A stretch of DNA of 64,000 nucleotides from Pirellulales bacterium (GCA_036267355.1 DATAWG010000109.1:1-64000), one strand, 5' to 3'. Shown: positions 31,755 to 41,117, counted from the stretch's first letter. Notes: generated by a model not told the origin, from the letters alone. Program-made: numbers and translations.

Positions 31755-33176
31755 ATGGCAACCGTCGAGCGAAACGGCGACTCCAAATCGCCGCGCAAAA
31801 CGTCGATCTCGGCCGAAATTCTCGACCGGCAGCCGCCCCACAATCTCGACGCCGAACGCGGCGTGTTAGGCAGCATTCTGCTGTTGCCCCAAGTCTGCGA
31901 CGACGTGGCCCTCATGCTGCGCGCGGGCGATTTCTACGACGACGCCAATCGCATGCTCTACGAGCACATGCTGGCCCTGCACGATGCCGGCCGCCGGATC
32001 GACAAAACGCTCCTCATCGAGCGACTCCGCACGGCGGGCCAGTTCGATCTGATCGGCGGTATGGGGTATCTGATCAAAGTGCTCGATTCGGTTCCCCACG
32101 CCGCAAATGCCACCTTCTACGCTCAAATCGTCCGCGATAAATCGACGTTGCGTTCGCTGATCCATTCCAGCACCGATATCCTTCGCGACGTGTACGAAGA
32201 AGCCCACGATGCCCGCGATCTTTTGAATCGGGCCGAGGAAAAAATCTTCGCGATTCTCGGCGAACGGGCCAACACCCAGGCCGTCGCGATTCACGATATC
32301 TTGAAGCTGGCGATGGAGCGGTTGGATCGCCGCATGAAACACGAGCACGTCGAAGGAGGCGTCGAAACGGGCTTTCGCGATCTCGACGCCCTGATCGGCG
32401 GGCTGCACAATTCGGAGCTCACGATCCTTGCCGCTCGGCCGAGCATGGGCAAGACGGCGCTGGCGCTCAATATCGCCGAATATTGCGCGCTCAAGGCCGG
32501 CGTGCCGACGCTTTTCGTCAGCCTGGAAATGTCGGCGATGGAATTGGCCGACCGGTTGCTTTGCTCGGCGTCGCGCGTCAATGGCCATAAGCTTCGCAAC
32601 GGTACGATCACGGGCGAGGATCGCCGCAAGCTCTTGGAAACGGCCGGCGAGCTGAGCGAAGCGCCCCTGATGATCGACGACAGCCCAAGCCGCAACATGA
32701 CGGAAATTTCCGCCACGGCTCGGCGGCTCAAGCGGCAAAACAAGCTCGGCCTGATCGCCATCGACTATCTGCAATTGATCGAGCCCGACAACCCGAAAGA
32801 TTCGCGGCAGGAGCAAGTGGCGCGGATCGCGCGGCGGCTAAAGGGTGCGGCCCGCGAGTTGAACGTGCCGGTGTTGTGCCTCGCCCAGTTGAACCGCCAA
32901 GCCGAAGCCGCGAAGGAAAACCGGCCAAGGTTGAGCCATTTGCGCGAATCGGGCGCGATCGAGCAGGATGCCGACGTGGTGATGTTCGTGCATCGCGATG
33001 AGTATTACGAAACGAACGACGAAGACCGGGCCCGCGTGGCCGGCGAAGCCGATGTGATCGTGGCCAAGCAGCGCAACGGACCGACCGGCGATGTGAAGCT
33101 GGTTTGGAAGGGCGAATACACGCGCTTCGAGAACTTGGCCCACAAGCCGCACGACGAATTCGCCCCCTTCGAATAA
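31755..33176 (+). CDS. dnaB: Replicative DNA helicase
   Basis: This 473-residue DnaB unwinds DNA at the replication fork. The N-terminal helical domain starts PPHNLDAERGVLGSILL. The RecA-like domain holds Walker A RPSMGKTALAL (about residues 227-237), LEMSAMELADRLL, Walker B LIAIDYLQLIEP, LNRQAEAAKENRPRLSHLRESGAIEQDADVVMFVHRDEYY and the C-terminal KQRNGPTGDVKLVW. No intein is present. Length matches the family. Confidence 0.98.
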   Translation: MATVERNGDSKSPRKTSISAEILDRQPPHNLDAERGVLGSILLLPQVCDDVALMLRAGDFYDDANRMLYEHMLALHDAGRRIDKTLLIERLRTAGQFDLIGGMGYLIKVLDSVPHAANATFYAQIVRDKSTLRSLIHSSTDILRDVYEEAHDARDLLNRAEEKIFAILGERANTQAVAIHDILKLAMERLDRRMKHEHVEGGVETGFRDLDALIGGLHNSELTILAARPSMGKTALALNIAEYCALKAGVPTLFVSLEMSAMELADRLLCSASRVNGHKLRNGTITGEDRRKLLETAGELSEAPLMIDDSPSRNMTEISATARRLKRQNKLGLIAIDYLQLIEPDNPKDSRQEQVARIARRLKGAARELNVPVLCLAQLNRQAEAAKENRPRLSHLRESGAIEQDADVVMFVHRDEYYETNDEDRARVAGEADVIVAKQRNGPTGDVKLVWKGEYTRFENLAHKPHDEFAPFE

Positions 33177-33213
33177 CCGCCATCGGCTTTCGCCTGAGCG
33201 GCGAGTCGAATTT

Positions 33214-33490
33214 TCATCGCCCGGAGGAATCGCTCGGACCCGGCAAGCCCTCCAACAGAACGTCGAACACCGCTTCGGCATCGTGCGACTCGCCGCGGCG
33301 GAACTGATCGATGCCGATTTGCACCTCCCGCCGCAGTCGGGCCAGGAGTTCGTGGCGGGCCGGCTTCGCGCGATTTCAACAGCTCGAGCGCCTCCCGCAC
33401 GACTTCTTGCGGAGAGTGCTAGCCGCCGCCTCGAATGCGTTCGTCGATCGTCTTATCGAGTTCGGGATCGAGTTCCAGATTCGTGTTCAT
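33214..33490 (-). pseudogene. Disrupted ParD-type antitoxin gene
   Basis: Reading leftward from an ATG at 33490, the frame gives MNTNLELDPELDKTIDERI and then GGG followed by an in-frame TAG (33419-33421). After it the frame continues SPQEVVREALELLKSREAG, a match to the ParD/CopG antitoxin core (SxxEVVREALRLL). Near 33357-33361 the frame shifts, and the other frame continues RHELLARLRREVQIGIDQF and then FDVLLEGLPGPSDSSGR, ending in TGA at 33214-33216. With one nonsense and one frameshift repaired it would be about 91 residues, typical of these antitoxins. No ParE-type toxin gene is adjacent. dnaB ends 37 bp downstream. Confidence 0.75.
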
Positions 33491-33670
33491 CGCGCCTATT
33501 CTCGGTGTACCGCTGTCCGATTGCCGAAGGCAATTCGCTTGCCGAGTTGGGTGGTTTCGCCGGTTGCGAATCATCCGAACCGAACCGCCGTGTCGCACGC
33601 GGCAGCACCGCATCTGACAATGGCCGCTCCCGCGTGCCATCCTCGGCGGCGCCTGGTTCTCATTTTCTCA

Positions 33671-33725
33671 TTCCCTCGCCCCTCGCCCCTCGCCCCTCGT
33701 CCCTCGTCCCTCGTCCCTCGCCCGC
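33671..33725. repeat. CCCTCGCCCCTCGTCCCTCG tandem repeat
   Basis: About seven copies of a 7-bp CCCTCG(C/T)-type unit run in tandem (ccctcgcccctcgcccctcg, then ccctcgtccctcgtccctcg). The same motif occurs at 4340-4435, 24340-24367 and 40087-40195. The rest of the gap 33491-33789 shows no gene. Confidence 0.8.
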
Positions 33726-33789
33726 ACTGCTAGCGTGCTCAAAAATCGCTCTACCGTCGCGGCGGGGTTTTTGATTTAATCCCGCCCCT

Positions 33790-35367
33790 ATGAAAACCAC
33801 TCTTCTGCGACTCGCTCTTCTCATCGTTGCTTCCGGGTCGCTCGCCGCGGCGGCGGAAGCACAGTCATCGCCTTATTCGCCGATGCCGGGGCAGCCGACG
33901 GCCGATCCAGCCGCCGGCCAAGCGCCGCCGCAATCGTACGGCCCGGCGCCTTACAATCCGGCCCCGTATAATCCCACAGTCGCAGCTCCGGGTGCATACA
34001 ATCCGCCGCCGTATAACCCCGCGCCTGCCGGTGGAAACCCATACAATTCCGCGCCCTATAATCCGGCGCCTGCCGCCAGCAGCCTGCCGCCGTACACGCC
34101 GCCGGCCTATAATCCGGCGCCATCGAGCGCCGGCCCCTACAATCCAACGCCCTATAATCCAACTCCGTATAATCCGGCACCGGCCACTCCAGCCGCCTAC
34201 GATTCGCCGAATTCGGGGCCGCCGGGCTACGCTCCGCCGCCGCAGGGTTACACAGCCAATCCGTACGCGACGTCGCCATACGGACCGCCGTCGTATTCGC
34301 CGGCCCCGGGCGGCCCGAGCTTTGGGGCCGCCCCTTCCGGTCCGCCCTACACGCCTGCCCCGGGCGGCCCGCCGGCATACACGCCGGCCCCTGCCGGCCC
34401 GCCGGCTTACACGCCGGCGCCCGGTCCCGAGTTGCCGATTACGACCGAAGGGCCGCGATGGCGTTTCGCCGCGGATGCGCTCTTCCTCGAACGCAGCATC
34501 GGCAGCAATGTGCCGCTGGGCTACACGGTTTACAATCCGGCCTCGATGCTTCCGCAGGCCATTCCGACCGACACGCTGTATAGCGGCGATGAGCCCATGG
34601 CGTTGCAGGGGGGCGTGCGGCTGGAACTCGGCCGGCGGTTTACCGACGATATCGCGGTGGATGCCGTCTACTGGGGTTTGCAGCAATGGTCAGTGGGGCG
34701 GAATATCTATGGCGATCCGTTTGGCGACACCGTGTTGGCGTTTTCACCGTGGACCCAAACCGACGCTCTCATCGGCGGCTTCAACAACTATCTCGGCTAC
34801 ACCTACAAAAGTCAGATCAACAATTTCGAACTCAACGAAAAGATCATGCTCACGCAGCGTGATCCCTATCATTCGCTCGCCTGGCTGTGGGGCTTCCGCT
34901 ATTTCCAAATGTCCGACAACTTCACGCTGAGCGGCGACGATCTCGACACCGGCGACTACGAAAACATCAATTGGAAAACGCAGAACGAGCTTGTCGGGCT
35001 CCAAGCCGGTTTGCAATGGACGAAAGGCTGGGAACGATTTCAGCTTGTGACTGAAGGCAAGGCCGGTTTGTTCGCCAATTTCTACAACCAAAAAGGCAAT
35101 AACCTCAATTCCAGCGGCGCCGCCTACGGCGATCCGGCGGGCTTTGTCCCCTTCAGCGTTTCGCACGACGGAACCGACGTCGCGGGCCTGTTCGAGCTTT
35201 CCCTCTTGGCCCGATATCGCTTGAACGATTTCCTCTGGCTGCGGCTGGGCTATCAGGGCTACCTGATCACGGGCTTGGCGCTCGGCCCGCGGCAACTCGG
35301 CGGCTACAGCCACGGCGGCACCGTGGCATTCGACGGCCCATCGCTGGGCTTGGAAGCGAGCTGGTAA
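33790..35367 (+). CDS. BBP7-type beta-barrel outer membrane porin with Pro-rich repeat
   Basis: This 525-residue exported protein has a signal peptide (residues 1-24, KTTLLRLALLIVASGSLAAAAEA) and then about 170 residues of Pro/Tyr/Asn-rich repeats (PYNPAP, YNPTPYNPAP, AYTPAPAGPP). From about residue 216 a planctomycete BBP7-like beta-barrel begins: WRFAADALFLERSIGSN, LQGGVRLELGRRFTDDIAVDAVYWGLQQW, HSLAWLWGFRYFQMSDNF, ending in SLGLEASW. It probably forms an outer membrane pore, with the repeat region exposed or linking to cell-wall material. An ATG at 33790 starts the gene. Confidence 0.85.
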   Translation: MKTTLLRLALLIVASGSLAAAAEAQSSPYSPMPGQPTADPAAGQAPPQSYGPAPYNPAPYNPTVAAPGAYNPPPYNPAPAGGNPYNSAPYNPAPAASSLPPYTPPAYNPAPSSAGPYNPTPYNPTPYNPAPATPAAYDSPNSGPPGYAPPPQGYTANPYATSPYGPPSYSPAPGGPSFGAAPSGPPYTPAPGGPPAYTPAPAGPPAYTPAPGPELPITTEGPRWRFAADALFLERSIGSNVPLGYTVYNPASMLPQAIPTDTLYSGDEPMALQGGVRLELGRRFTDDIAVDAVYWGLQQWSVGRNIYGDPFGDTVLAFSPWTQTDALIGGFNNYLGYTYKSQINNFELNEKIMLTQRDPYHSLAWLWGFRYFQMSDNFTLSGDDLDTGDYENINWKTQNELVGLQAGLQWTKGWERFQLVTEGKAGLFANFYNQKGNNLNSSGAAYGDPAGFVPFSVSHDGTDVAGLFELSLLARYRLNDFLWLRLGYQGYLITGLALGPRQLGGYSHGGTVAFDGPSLGLEASW

Positions 35368-36182
35368 GTGGCCGAGGCGCGGCGCTACAACCGTTGATGC
35401 GGCCCTGGCGAAAAGTTACAGTCTTTGGTCGCGCCATCCCTCGCTGACGCTTCGAGCTAGTTTCCCGCAGGCGTCTTCGATATTCGCCCGAAGCGTCAGC
35501 GAGAGACGGCGTTCCACTCCGCGCGTACTCTCGGCTCAACGGGAGGCCGCTTCGACGGCCGGGGCTTCGTTCGCCACGGGGCGATGCTTCGAACGGCGCG
35601 TGCGGTCGGCAAATATCTTCGGCCTTCTTCAACCGCGCGTTCGCGGCGAGCGAGTTTTGCTCCGATCCGGGAGGAACTTAGCGCAGGATACTGCGCGCAG
35701 GAGGCCGCGAAATTTCAGAAAAAGTTGGCTGCGGGTGGCAGAAACGCCAATCCGGTTTGATTATACTAACCGCATCCCGCCCGTCGGTTCCCGCCGCTTG
35801 CCACGCCGCCACGCCTCAGCTCCCTCGATCAGCACTGGCAGACCGCGCTTGCCGATGCTACACGACAACGGGCCTTCCGGCCGGCAAATCGTTGACTCGC
35901 GGCGGTGGGCAATATACTTTCAACGTAGTCGATGCTGTCCGGCAAAGTAGCAGGCACACTCCGTGTGCCGTCCGCCACTTCGTGGGTCGTCCACCACGGC
36001 GCGCGGAACGTGCCTGCTGATTTACGGTTCAGCGCTTTGAATCGGTCGGTTGTTGCGGGGGGGTTTTGGAGCGTGGCAACGGTTTGGCGCATCGCGTCCA
36101 CCAACGCCGCGCGGTTGTAAGGCCAACGGCAGCCGTGCATGATTTTTCATGCGGCTGCCTCAACGGAAGGAATGATCGCGTT
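35368..36182. other. 815-bp intergenic region with repeats
   Basis: No supported gene. A CGAAGCGTCAGCGAG-type palindrome lies at 35434-35510, a promoter-like TTGATTATACTAA at about 35757, the GGCACACTCCGTGTGCC palindrome at 35953-35969, and a hairpin at 36129-36158 (GCAGCCGTGCATGA with TCATGCGGCTGC) just upstream of the oxidoreductase ribosome-binding site. Open frames read through these repeats are not genes. Confidence 0.6.
36129..36158 (+). promoter_or_regulatory. 5' leader hairpin upstream of oxidoreductase
   Basis: GCAGCCG-TG-CATGA (36129-36142) pairs with TCATG-CGGCTGC (36147-36158), followed by GGAAGG (36165-36170). It could be an attenuator or structured leader. Function is not shown. 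Confidence 0.4.
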
Positions 36183-37424
36183 ATGAGCAAGCGTAAGCAT
36201 GCGGCGAATCGAAGAGAGTTTCTGGCCACGGCAGCTACCACTGCGGCCACAGCGGCGGCGATTAGCTGCCCGTATATCATTACGTCGTCGGCCCTCGGCG
36301 CCGGCGACAAACCGGCCGCGAGCGAGCGGATCGTGATGGCCGGCATCGGCATCGGCAATCGCGGCAACGACGATTTGGGCTCCTTCGCGGGCCGGCCCGA
36401 CGTTCAATACGTCGCGGTTTGCGATGTGAAGAAGGGGGCTCGCGAAAGCGCCAAGGGGCGCATCGACAGCCACTACCACAACAAAGATTGCAAGATGTAC
36501 GGCGATTTCCGCGACGTGCTTGCCCGTAGCGATATCGACGCGGTGCACATCGCCACGCCCGACCATTGGCATGCGATCATCGTGGTCGAGGCGTGCCGCA
36601 ACGGGAAAGACGTGTTCTGCGAAAAGCCCGAGTCGCGCACGATCCGCGAAGGCCGTCTGATGGTCAATGCGGCGCGGCGCTATTCGCGCGTCGTTTCCGG
36701 CGGTAGCCAGCGCGTGTTGGAAGACTATCGCAAAGACACCGAGAAGTGTTACAGCGGCGAATTAGGCACGATCCGCGAGGTGTATGTGAATTGCGGCGGA
36801 CCGTCGAAGCCGTGCAATCTGCCGGCCCAGCCGGTTCCGGCCGGCCTCGATTGGGACATGTGGCTCGGGCCAGCGCCGTGGGCTCCGTATCACGAATATC
36901 GCGTGAGCGGCAGCTATAACATCAACGGCACGAGCTGGCGTTCGTGGCGCGATTATTCCGGCGGCGGCATGACCGACTGGGGCGCTCACAAGTTCGGCGG
37001 GGCGATGTTTGCCGCCGATGTGCGCGACCAAGGGCCGACCGATATCTATCCGCCCGACGGCAAGGAACATAAGTGGCTCACTTATGTTTTCGCCAACGGC
37101 CTGAAGATCTACCACAGCGAAGGCCACGGCAACATGGATCCCGTCGGCACCCCCGGCGAGAAGATCGAAGCCAAGCCGTATCCGCAATATAAGGGAACCG
37201 GCGGATTGCCCGGCGACTTTATCTATTGCGTTCGCACCCGGGAAAAGCCGTTCCGCGATATCGAATTCGCCCATCGCACGGCAACGGTTTGCCACTTGGG
37301 CAATATTTGCTACGAGCTCAAGCGGCACTTGAAGTGGGACCCGAACAAGGAAGAATTCCCCGGCGACGAAGAAGCCAACCGCTTCCTCGATCGCGCCAAA
37401 CGCGAACCGTGGTCGCTGAGCTGA
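36183..37424 (+). CDS. Tat-exported GFO/IDH/MocA-family oxidoreductase
   Basis: This 413-residue protein has an N-terminal Tat-like signal (KHAANRREFLATAATTAATAAAISCPY). The Rossmann domain is IVMAGIGIGNRGNDDLG and VAVCDVKKGARE, with the conserved VHIATPDHWHAIIVVEAC and CEKPESRTIREGRLM (EKP lysine). The C-terminal beta-sheet domain runs WDMWLGPAPWAPYHEYR, YSGGGMTDWGAHKFGGAMFA and DFIYCVRTREKPFRD. Planctomycetes contain many such exported sugar-type dehydrogenases. The substrate is unknown. Upstream are a hairpin and GGAAGG. Confidence 0.92.
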   Translation: MSKRKHAANRREFLATAATTAATAAAISCPYIITSSALGAGDKPAASERIVMAGIGIGNRGNDDLGSFAGRPDVQYVAVCDVKKGARESAKGRIDSHYHNKDCKMYGDFRDVLARSDIDAVHIATPDHWHAIIVVEACRNGKDVFCEKPESRTIREGRLMVNAARRYSRVVSGGSQRVLEDYRKDTEKCYSGELGTIREVYVNCGGPSKPCNLPAQPVPAGLDWDMWLGPAPWAPYHEYRVSGSYNINGTSWRSWRDYSGGGMTDWGAHKFGGAMFAADVRDQGPTDIYPPDGKEHKWLTYVFANGLKIYHSEGHGNMDPVGTPGEKIEAKPYPQYKGTGGLPGDFIYCVRTREKPFRDIEFAHRTATVCHLGNICYELKRHLKWDPNKEEFPGDEEANRFLDRAKREPWSLS

Positions 37425-37453
37425 CAACCGGCGCTTGTTTTTCAACGTGGGCG

Positions 37454-37478
37454 CCACTGCTGGCTCGTCCAGCAGTGG
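37454..37478. terminator. Perfect 10-bp hairpin after oxidoreductase
   Basis: CCACTGCTGG (37454-37463) and CCAGCAGTGG (37469-37478) form a perfect stem with a CTCGT loop, 30 bp after the stop codon. No T-run follows. Confidence 0.5.
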
Positions 37479-37635
37479 GCCGCACGTTCGAAGTTTCCTG
37501 TTGGACAAGCCAGCAGCGCCAGCCATGCCCGTGGCAGGCGACACACAGCCCGAAGCGTAAGCGAGGATGAAGCGGCGATTCGCATCGCCACTCGCCAAAC
37601 CGATCCCAAATACTCGCAATAGAAAGAAATCATCC

Positions 37636-38445
37636 ATGCACCATCGAATGAAATTTCTGTCGGCGATCGCCGCCGGCCTGATGATCTTGGCTTGCGGCGC
37701 CGTCCGCGGCGACGACAAGCCGGCCGTCGATAATGCGGCTGTCGACAAAGCCTTCGAGACGCTGAAGACCTACGACTACGGCACCGACCGCAACGACCTG
37801 AAGGCGATCGACGACGCCGTGATTGCCACGCACGGAAATCCGGAAGCTTGTTTGGCGCTCGAAAAGCGATTGGCTGCGGTGCTTTCCAGCAACGATTCGA
37901 CCGATGCGAAAGATTACGCATTGCGCACGCTGCGGATCATCGGCACTTCGGAATCGGTCCCGGCGATTGCCCCGCTGCTGGAAAAGAAAGAGCTGTCGCA
38001 CATGGCCCGCTACGCGTTGGAATTGAATCCTTCGCCAGCGGCCGGCAAGGCGCTGCTCGATGCGTTGCCCAAGGTGAGCGGCAAGTTGAAGATCGGCGTC
38101 ATCGGCTCGCTGGCCTCGCGGCACGACGCCGAAAGCGTGCCGGCGATCGCATCGGCTCTCGACGATTCCGACAAAGACGTGGCCGAGACCGCCGCCCATG
38201 CGCTGGGGGCGATCGGCAATGCCGACGCGGCCAAAGCGCTTGGCGAATTCCTGCCCAAGGCCCCCGCCGGCGTGAAGGCCGCGGCGACCGACGCATATCT
38301 TGTCTGTGCCGAAAGGTTGTTCAAGCACGGCAAGAAGGCCGAAGCGATCGCGATTTACAAGTCGCTGATGCACGAAGGCGAACCGAAGCACATCCGGCTG
38401 GCCGCCACCCATGGTCTGCTGGTTGCCACGGAAAAGAAAGACTGA
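37636..38445 (+). CDS. Exported HEAT-repeat protein
   Basis: This 269-residue protein begins MHHRMKFLSAIAAGLMILACGAVRGDDKP, a signal peptide possibly with a lipobox-like Cys (LACG). The rest is built of about five HEAT-like helical repeats (SVPAIAPLLEKKELSHMARYALE, AAHALGAIGNADAAKALGEFL). Such proteins act as protein-binding scaffolds in planctomycete secreted complexes, but the partner here is unknown. A start upstream in the open frame is less likely because it precedes the signal. Confidence 0.8.
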   Translation: MHHRMKFLSAIAAGLMILACGAVRGDDKPAVDNAAVDKAFETLKTYDYGTDRNDLKAIDDAVIATHGNPEACLALEKRLAAVLSSNDSTDAKDYALRTLRIIGTSESVPAIAPLLEKKELSHMARYALELNPSPAAGKALLDALPKVSGKLKIGVIGSLASRHDAESVPAIASALDDSDKDVAETAAHALGAIGNADAAKALGEFLPKAPAGVKAAATDAYLVCAERLFKHGKKAEAIAIYKSLMHEGEPKHIRLAATHGLLVATEKKD

Positions 38446-38529
38446 CGATGGCATCGGCCGCGGTCGCGGGCGGTTTTGCTGTGCCAAGGCGTTAACGCCT
38501 GGCAGCGCGAATCGCCGCGATCGCGCGTG

Positions 38530-38551
38530 CTAGCCCGCTTCAGCGGGCTAG
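38530..38551. terminator. Perfect hairpin CTAGCCCGCT...AGCGGGCTAG
   Basis: A perfect 10-bp stem with a 2-base loop, followed closely by a second hairpin (38558-38594). Both lie between the two HEAT-repeat genes. Confidence 0.6.
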
Positions 38552-38557
38552 CGGCGT

Positions 38558-38594
38558 CGCCGGCTTTAGCCGCCGAGACTGGCTAAAGCCGGCG
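38558..38594. terminator. Perfect 14-bp hairpin CGCCGGCTTTAGCC...GGCTAAAGCCGGCG
   Basis: The arms 38558-38571 and 38581-38594 pair perfectly around a 9-base loop. It is symmetric, so it may be a bidirectional terminator or a palindromic repeat element. Confidence 0.6.
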
Positions 38595-38700
38595 CGAAGC
38601 CTCGTAAACGGGCCTCTTGAAACGATGTTTGGTTCCGCAGTCCGAGGCGCGAACGCTTGGACTATTTAAAAAATTCCTTGGCTTCGTCGGAGATCCGGTT

Positions 38701-40089
38701 GTGAGAGCGCGCGGTTTTCTTCTTTCGATCTTGCCCGCCGTCGCGATTGTTCTTGCATTGAGCGGCCGCGCTACGGCCGTCGCGGCCGATGAAAGCTCCG
38801 ACGACTCGGTCGGCACCATTGCCACTTTGCTCGGCGACAAGGACAAAGACATTCGCGCTTTGGGCCTGCAGCAGGTTCGCGAAGCGGCCAAGGGGACGAA
38901 GGCGACCGAGCAATTCGCCGGATTGCTGGCGAAATTGCCCGCCGATGCTCGAGTCGGCTTGCTCGATGCACTGGCCGACCGTGGTGATAAGGCGGCCCGG
39001 CTGGCCGTGCTCGAGCAACTTCGCAGCCAGGACGGTGCGGTCCGCGACGCGGCGCTGCGGGCTCTCGGTTCGATCGGAGAGCCAGCCGACATGCCGCAAT
39101 TGGTTCAATTTCTTTCCACCGGTTCCGAGGCCGATCAGGCTGCCGCCCGTGGAAGCCTGACGCATTTGCCGGGCCACACGATCGACACAGCGATCGCCGG
39201 CGAGCTGGCGGGCGCGACGCCGAAGATTCGCTCGGAAATAATCGAAATTCTCGCGGCCCGCAGGGCGATCGGCACCGTCTCGAACCTTCTCACGGCTGCC
39301 GAAGATTCCGATCCGATGGTCCGCAAGGCAGCGATGGCGGCGCTCGGCGAGTTGGCGACGCCCTGCGCCAAGGATGTCGGGTCGATGCTTAGGGGCGTGG
39401 TCAAGGCGGAGCCCGGCACGGAGCGCGACGCGGCGGAAAAAGCTGTGTTGTTGGTTTGCAATCGAATCGAGGATCCCGCGAAACGTGCCGCGCCGATTCT
39501 GGTCGGTTGGACCCAGTTGTTCACGGAAGACCAGCGCACGATCCTTTTGCCGGCGCTCGGCCGCGTCGGCGGCCCCGATGCGTTGAAGGTTGTCGAAGCG
39601 GCCATCGCCGATCCGAATCCGCGCCGCGCCGATGCCGGCATCCGCGCGATCTGCAATTGGCCCGACGCCACCGTCGCCCCGCGGCTGTTGGCGCTGTTTC
39701 AATCCAATGCCGATCCCGAGCGGCAAAGCTTGCTTCTGCGGGCGCTGACGCGCGTGGCCGTGTTGCACGACAAGCGCAGCAACGCGCAGCGGCTTGCGCT
39801 CTTGAAAACGTGCATGAGCCTGGCGACCCATGACGACGAGCGCAACTACGTCGTCAAACGCGCCGCCGCGGTGCGCACGGTCGATGCGTTGCGGTTCCTG
39901 GTTCCCTTCTTGGAAAGGCCGCCGCTTGCTCAGGAGGCATGTGCCAGCATCGTCGAACTGGCCCATCATCGCGAATTGCGCTTGCCGAACGAAGCCGAGT
40001 TCGCCAAGGCCCTTGATGCCGTGATTCGCATCTGCAAAGATCCGGGCGTCGTGGATCATGCGCAGCGGTATAAGGCCAATAAAACATAG
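38701..40089 (+). CDS. Exported HEAT-repeat protein
   Basis: This 462-residue protein contains many HEAT-like helical pairs (VREAAKGTKATEQFAGLLAKL, AALRALGSIGEPADMPQLVQFL, VRKAAMAALGELATP, LLPALGRVGGPDALKVVEAAI). The likely start is GTG at 38701, since residues just after it (RARGFLLSILPAVAIVLALSG) look like a signal peptide and GGAG lies about 8 bases upstream. An ATG at 38617 would give a longer N-terminus. It resembles the previous gene in design and could belong to the same exported complex. Confidence 0.78.
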   Translation: MRARGFLLSILPAVAIVLALSGRATAVAADESSDDSVGTIATLLGDKDKDIRALGLQQVREAAKGTKATEQFAGLLAKLPADARVGLLDALADRGDKAARLAVLEQLRSQDGAVRDAALRALGSIGEPADMPQLVQFLSTGSEADQAAARGSLTHLPGHTIDTAIAGELAGATPKIRSEIIEILAARRAIGTVSNLLTAAEDSDPMVRKAAMAALGELATPCAKDVGSMLRGVVKAEPGTERDAAEKAVLLVCNRIEDPAKRAAPILVGWTQLFTEDQRTILLPALGRVGGPDALKVVEAAIADPNPRRADAGIRAICNWPDATVAPRLLALFQSNADPERQSLLLRALTRVAVLHDKRSNAQRLALLKTCMSLATHDDERNYVVKRAAAVRTVDALRFLVPFLERPPLAQEACASIVELAHHRELRLPNEAEFAKALDAVIRICKDPGVVDHAQRYKANKT

Positions 40090-40202
40090 GGGCGAGGGAC
40101 GAGGGACGAGGGCGAGGGAAGGCAAACGCAGCGACCCGAGCCCGTTCCGAGCTGCACTCGTCCCCAGCCCCTCGTCCCTCGCCCCTAACCGAGAGCCCGA
40201 TC

Positions 40203-41117
40203 ATGCACCAGCCGGTGTTTCGCTTGCCGCTTCTAGCGATTCTTGGATTGATCGCATGGGGTTTTTCGGCGGCGGCACCAGCTCGGGCGCAGTCGGGCAA
40301 CCCGGAATTGGATGCGCTCTTGAAGTCTGGCGTGGTGTTTCCCGGGGGCCAGATGCGCCGGCTTCGGCCCCCCTCGATGGCCGACGGTCTCGGCGCCGCC
40401 GGCCAGAAGCAGGCCATCCAGACAGTGCTGGCCATGCAGCATTCGGTTCGGCCGGTGAACTACCCGCAATTCATGGTCAAGAATCTGAACACGCCTTATG
40501 TGCTGCTGGTCGATCAGGATCCGCAATACGACGGAAACCAACCGGGGCATTCAATCAACTTATGGTTCGTCGTGTACGGCGATTTGAAAACCGTCGCGGA
40601 TCCGAAATTTCTCAAGAAGCAGTTCAAGCCCGACAACACGGGCCACCTCGACACGCTAACGCCTGACGATCTCAAGCGGCGGAATATCGTGCCACGCACG
40701 ATTCCGGCCGGCAACGAATGGTTCGTCCACGGCGTGTTCAAACTGCTGCAAACCCAGGTTCTCGTGCAAGTGCAGGGAACGAGCCGGGCCGTGGAAACGA
40801 CGACCAAGGAATCGACGACCTTGGGCTGCCAGATCGATCGCCGGTTCGATGGCGACTCGAAGTTTCCCAACGATTGGCGGCCTGCGCCCGGCGGCGTCGT
40901 GCAAAACAGTCCCACGCCCTACGACTCGTTCGGCGGCTACGCGAAGGTGACACGGCTCGTCGAGCCGGCCGGCGCGCTGTTTGTCGAATATCATCTGGTC
41001 TACGACGAACCTCAGGGCTGGTTCAACGGCGCGAACTTGCTGCGGGCGAAACTACCGCAAGCCACGCCTGGCGACGTTCGCGAATTCCGCCGCGATGTGC
41101 GAACGGCAGAGCAATAA
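40203..41117 (+). CDS. Exported unknown protein
   Basis: This 304-residue protein starts with a signal peptide (residues 1-30, ...LAILGLIAWGFSAAAPARAQSG). The mature part shows HSINLWFVVYGDLKTVADPKFLKKQF, GNEWFVHGVFKLLQTQVLVQVQGTSRAVETTT and VEYHLVYDEPQGWFNGANLLRAKLPQA. I cannot place it in a named family. It seems to be a planctomycete exported unknown and lies downstream of the HEAT-repeat genes after a CCCTCG-type repeat. Confidence 0.75.
   Translation: MHQPVFRLPLLAILGLIAWGFSAAAPARAQSGNPELDALLKSGVVFPGGQMRRLRPPSMADGLGAAGQKQAIQTVLAMQHSVRPVNYPQFMVKNLNTPYVLLVDQDPQYDGNQPGHSINLWFVVYGDLKTVADPKFLKKQFKPDNTGHLDTLTPDDLKRRNIVPRTIPAGNEWFVHGVFKLLQTQVLVQVQGTSRAVETTTKESTTLGCQIDRRFDGDSKFPNDWRPAPGGVVQNSPTPYDSFGGYAKVTRLVEPAGALFVEYHLVYDEPQGWFNGANLLRAKLPQATPGDVREFRRDVRTAEQ

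Noticed and set aside
35829-36140. Small minus-strand frame in the 815-bp gap
   Set aside because: Much of it is translated repeat sequence (GTFRAPWW...), which recurs in other intergenic regions.
38662-40125. Minus-strand frame opposite the HEAT-repeat gene
   Set aside because: It mirrors the HEAT-repeat coding sequence and carries no domain of its own.
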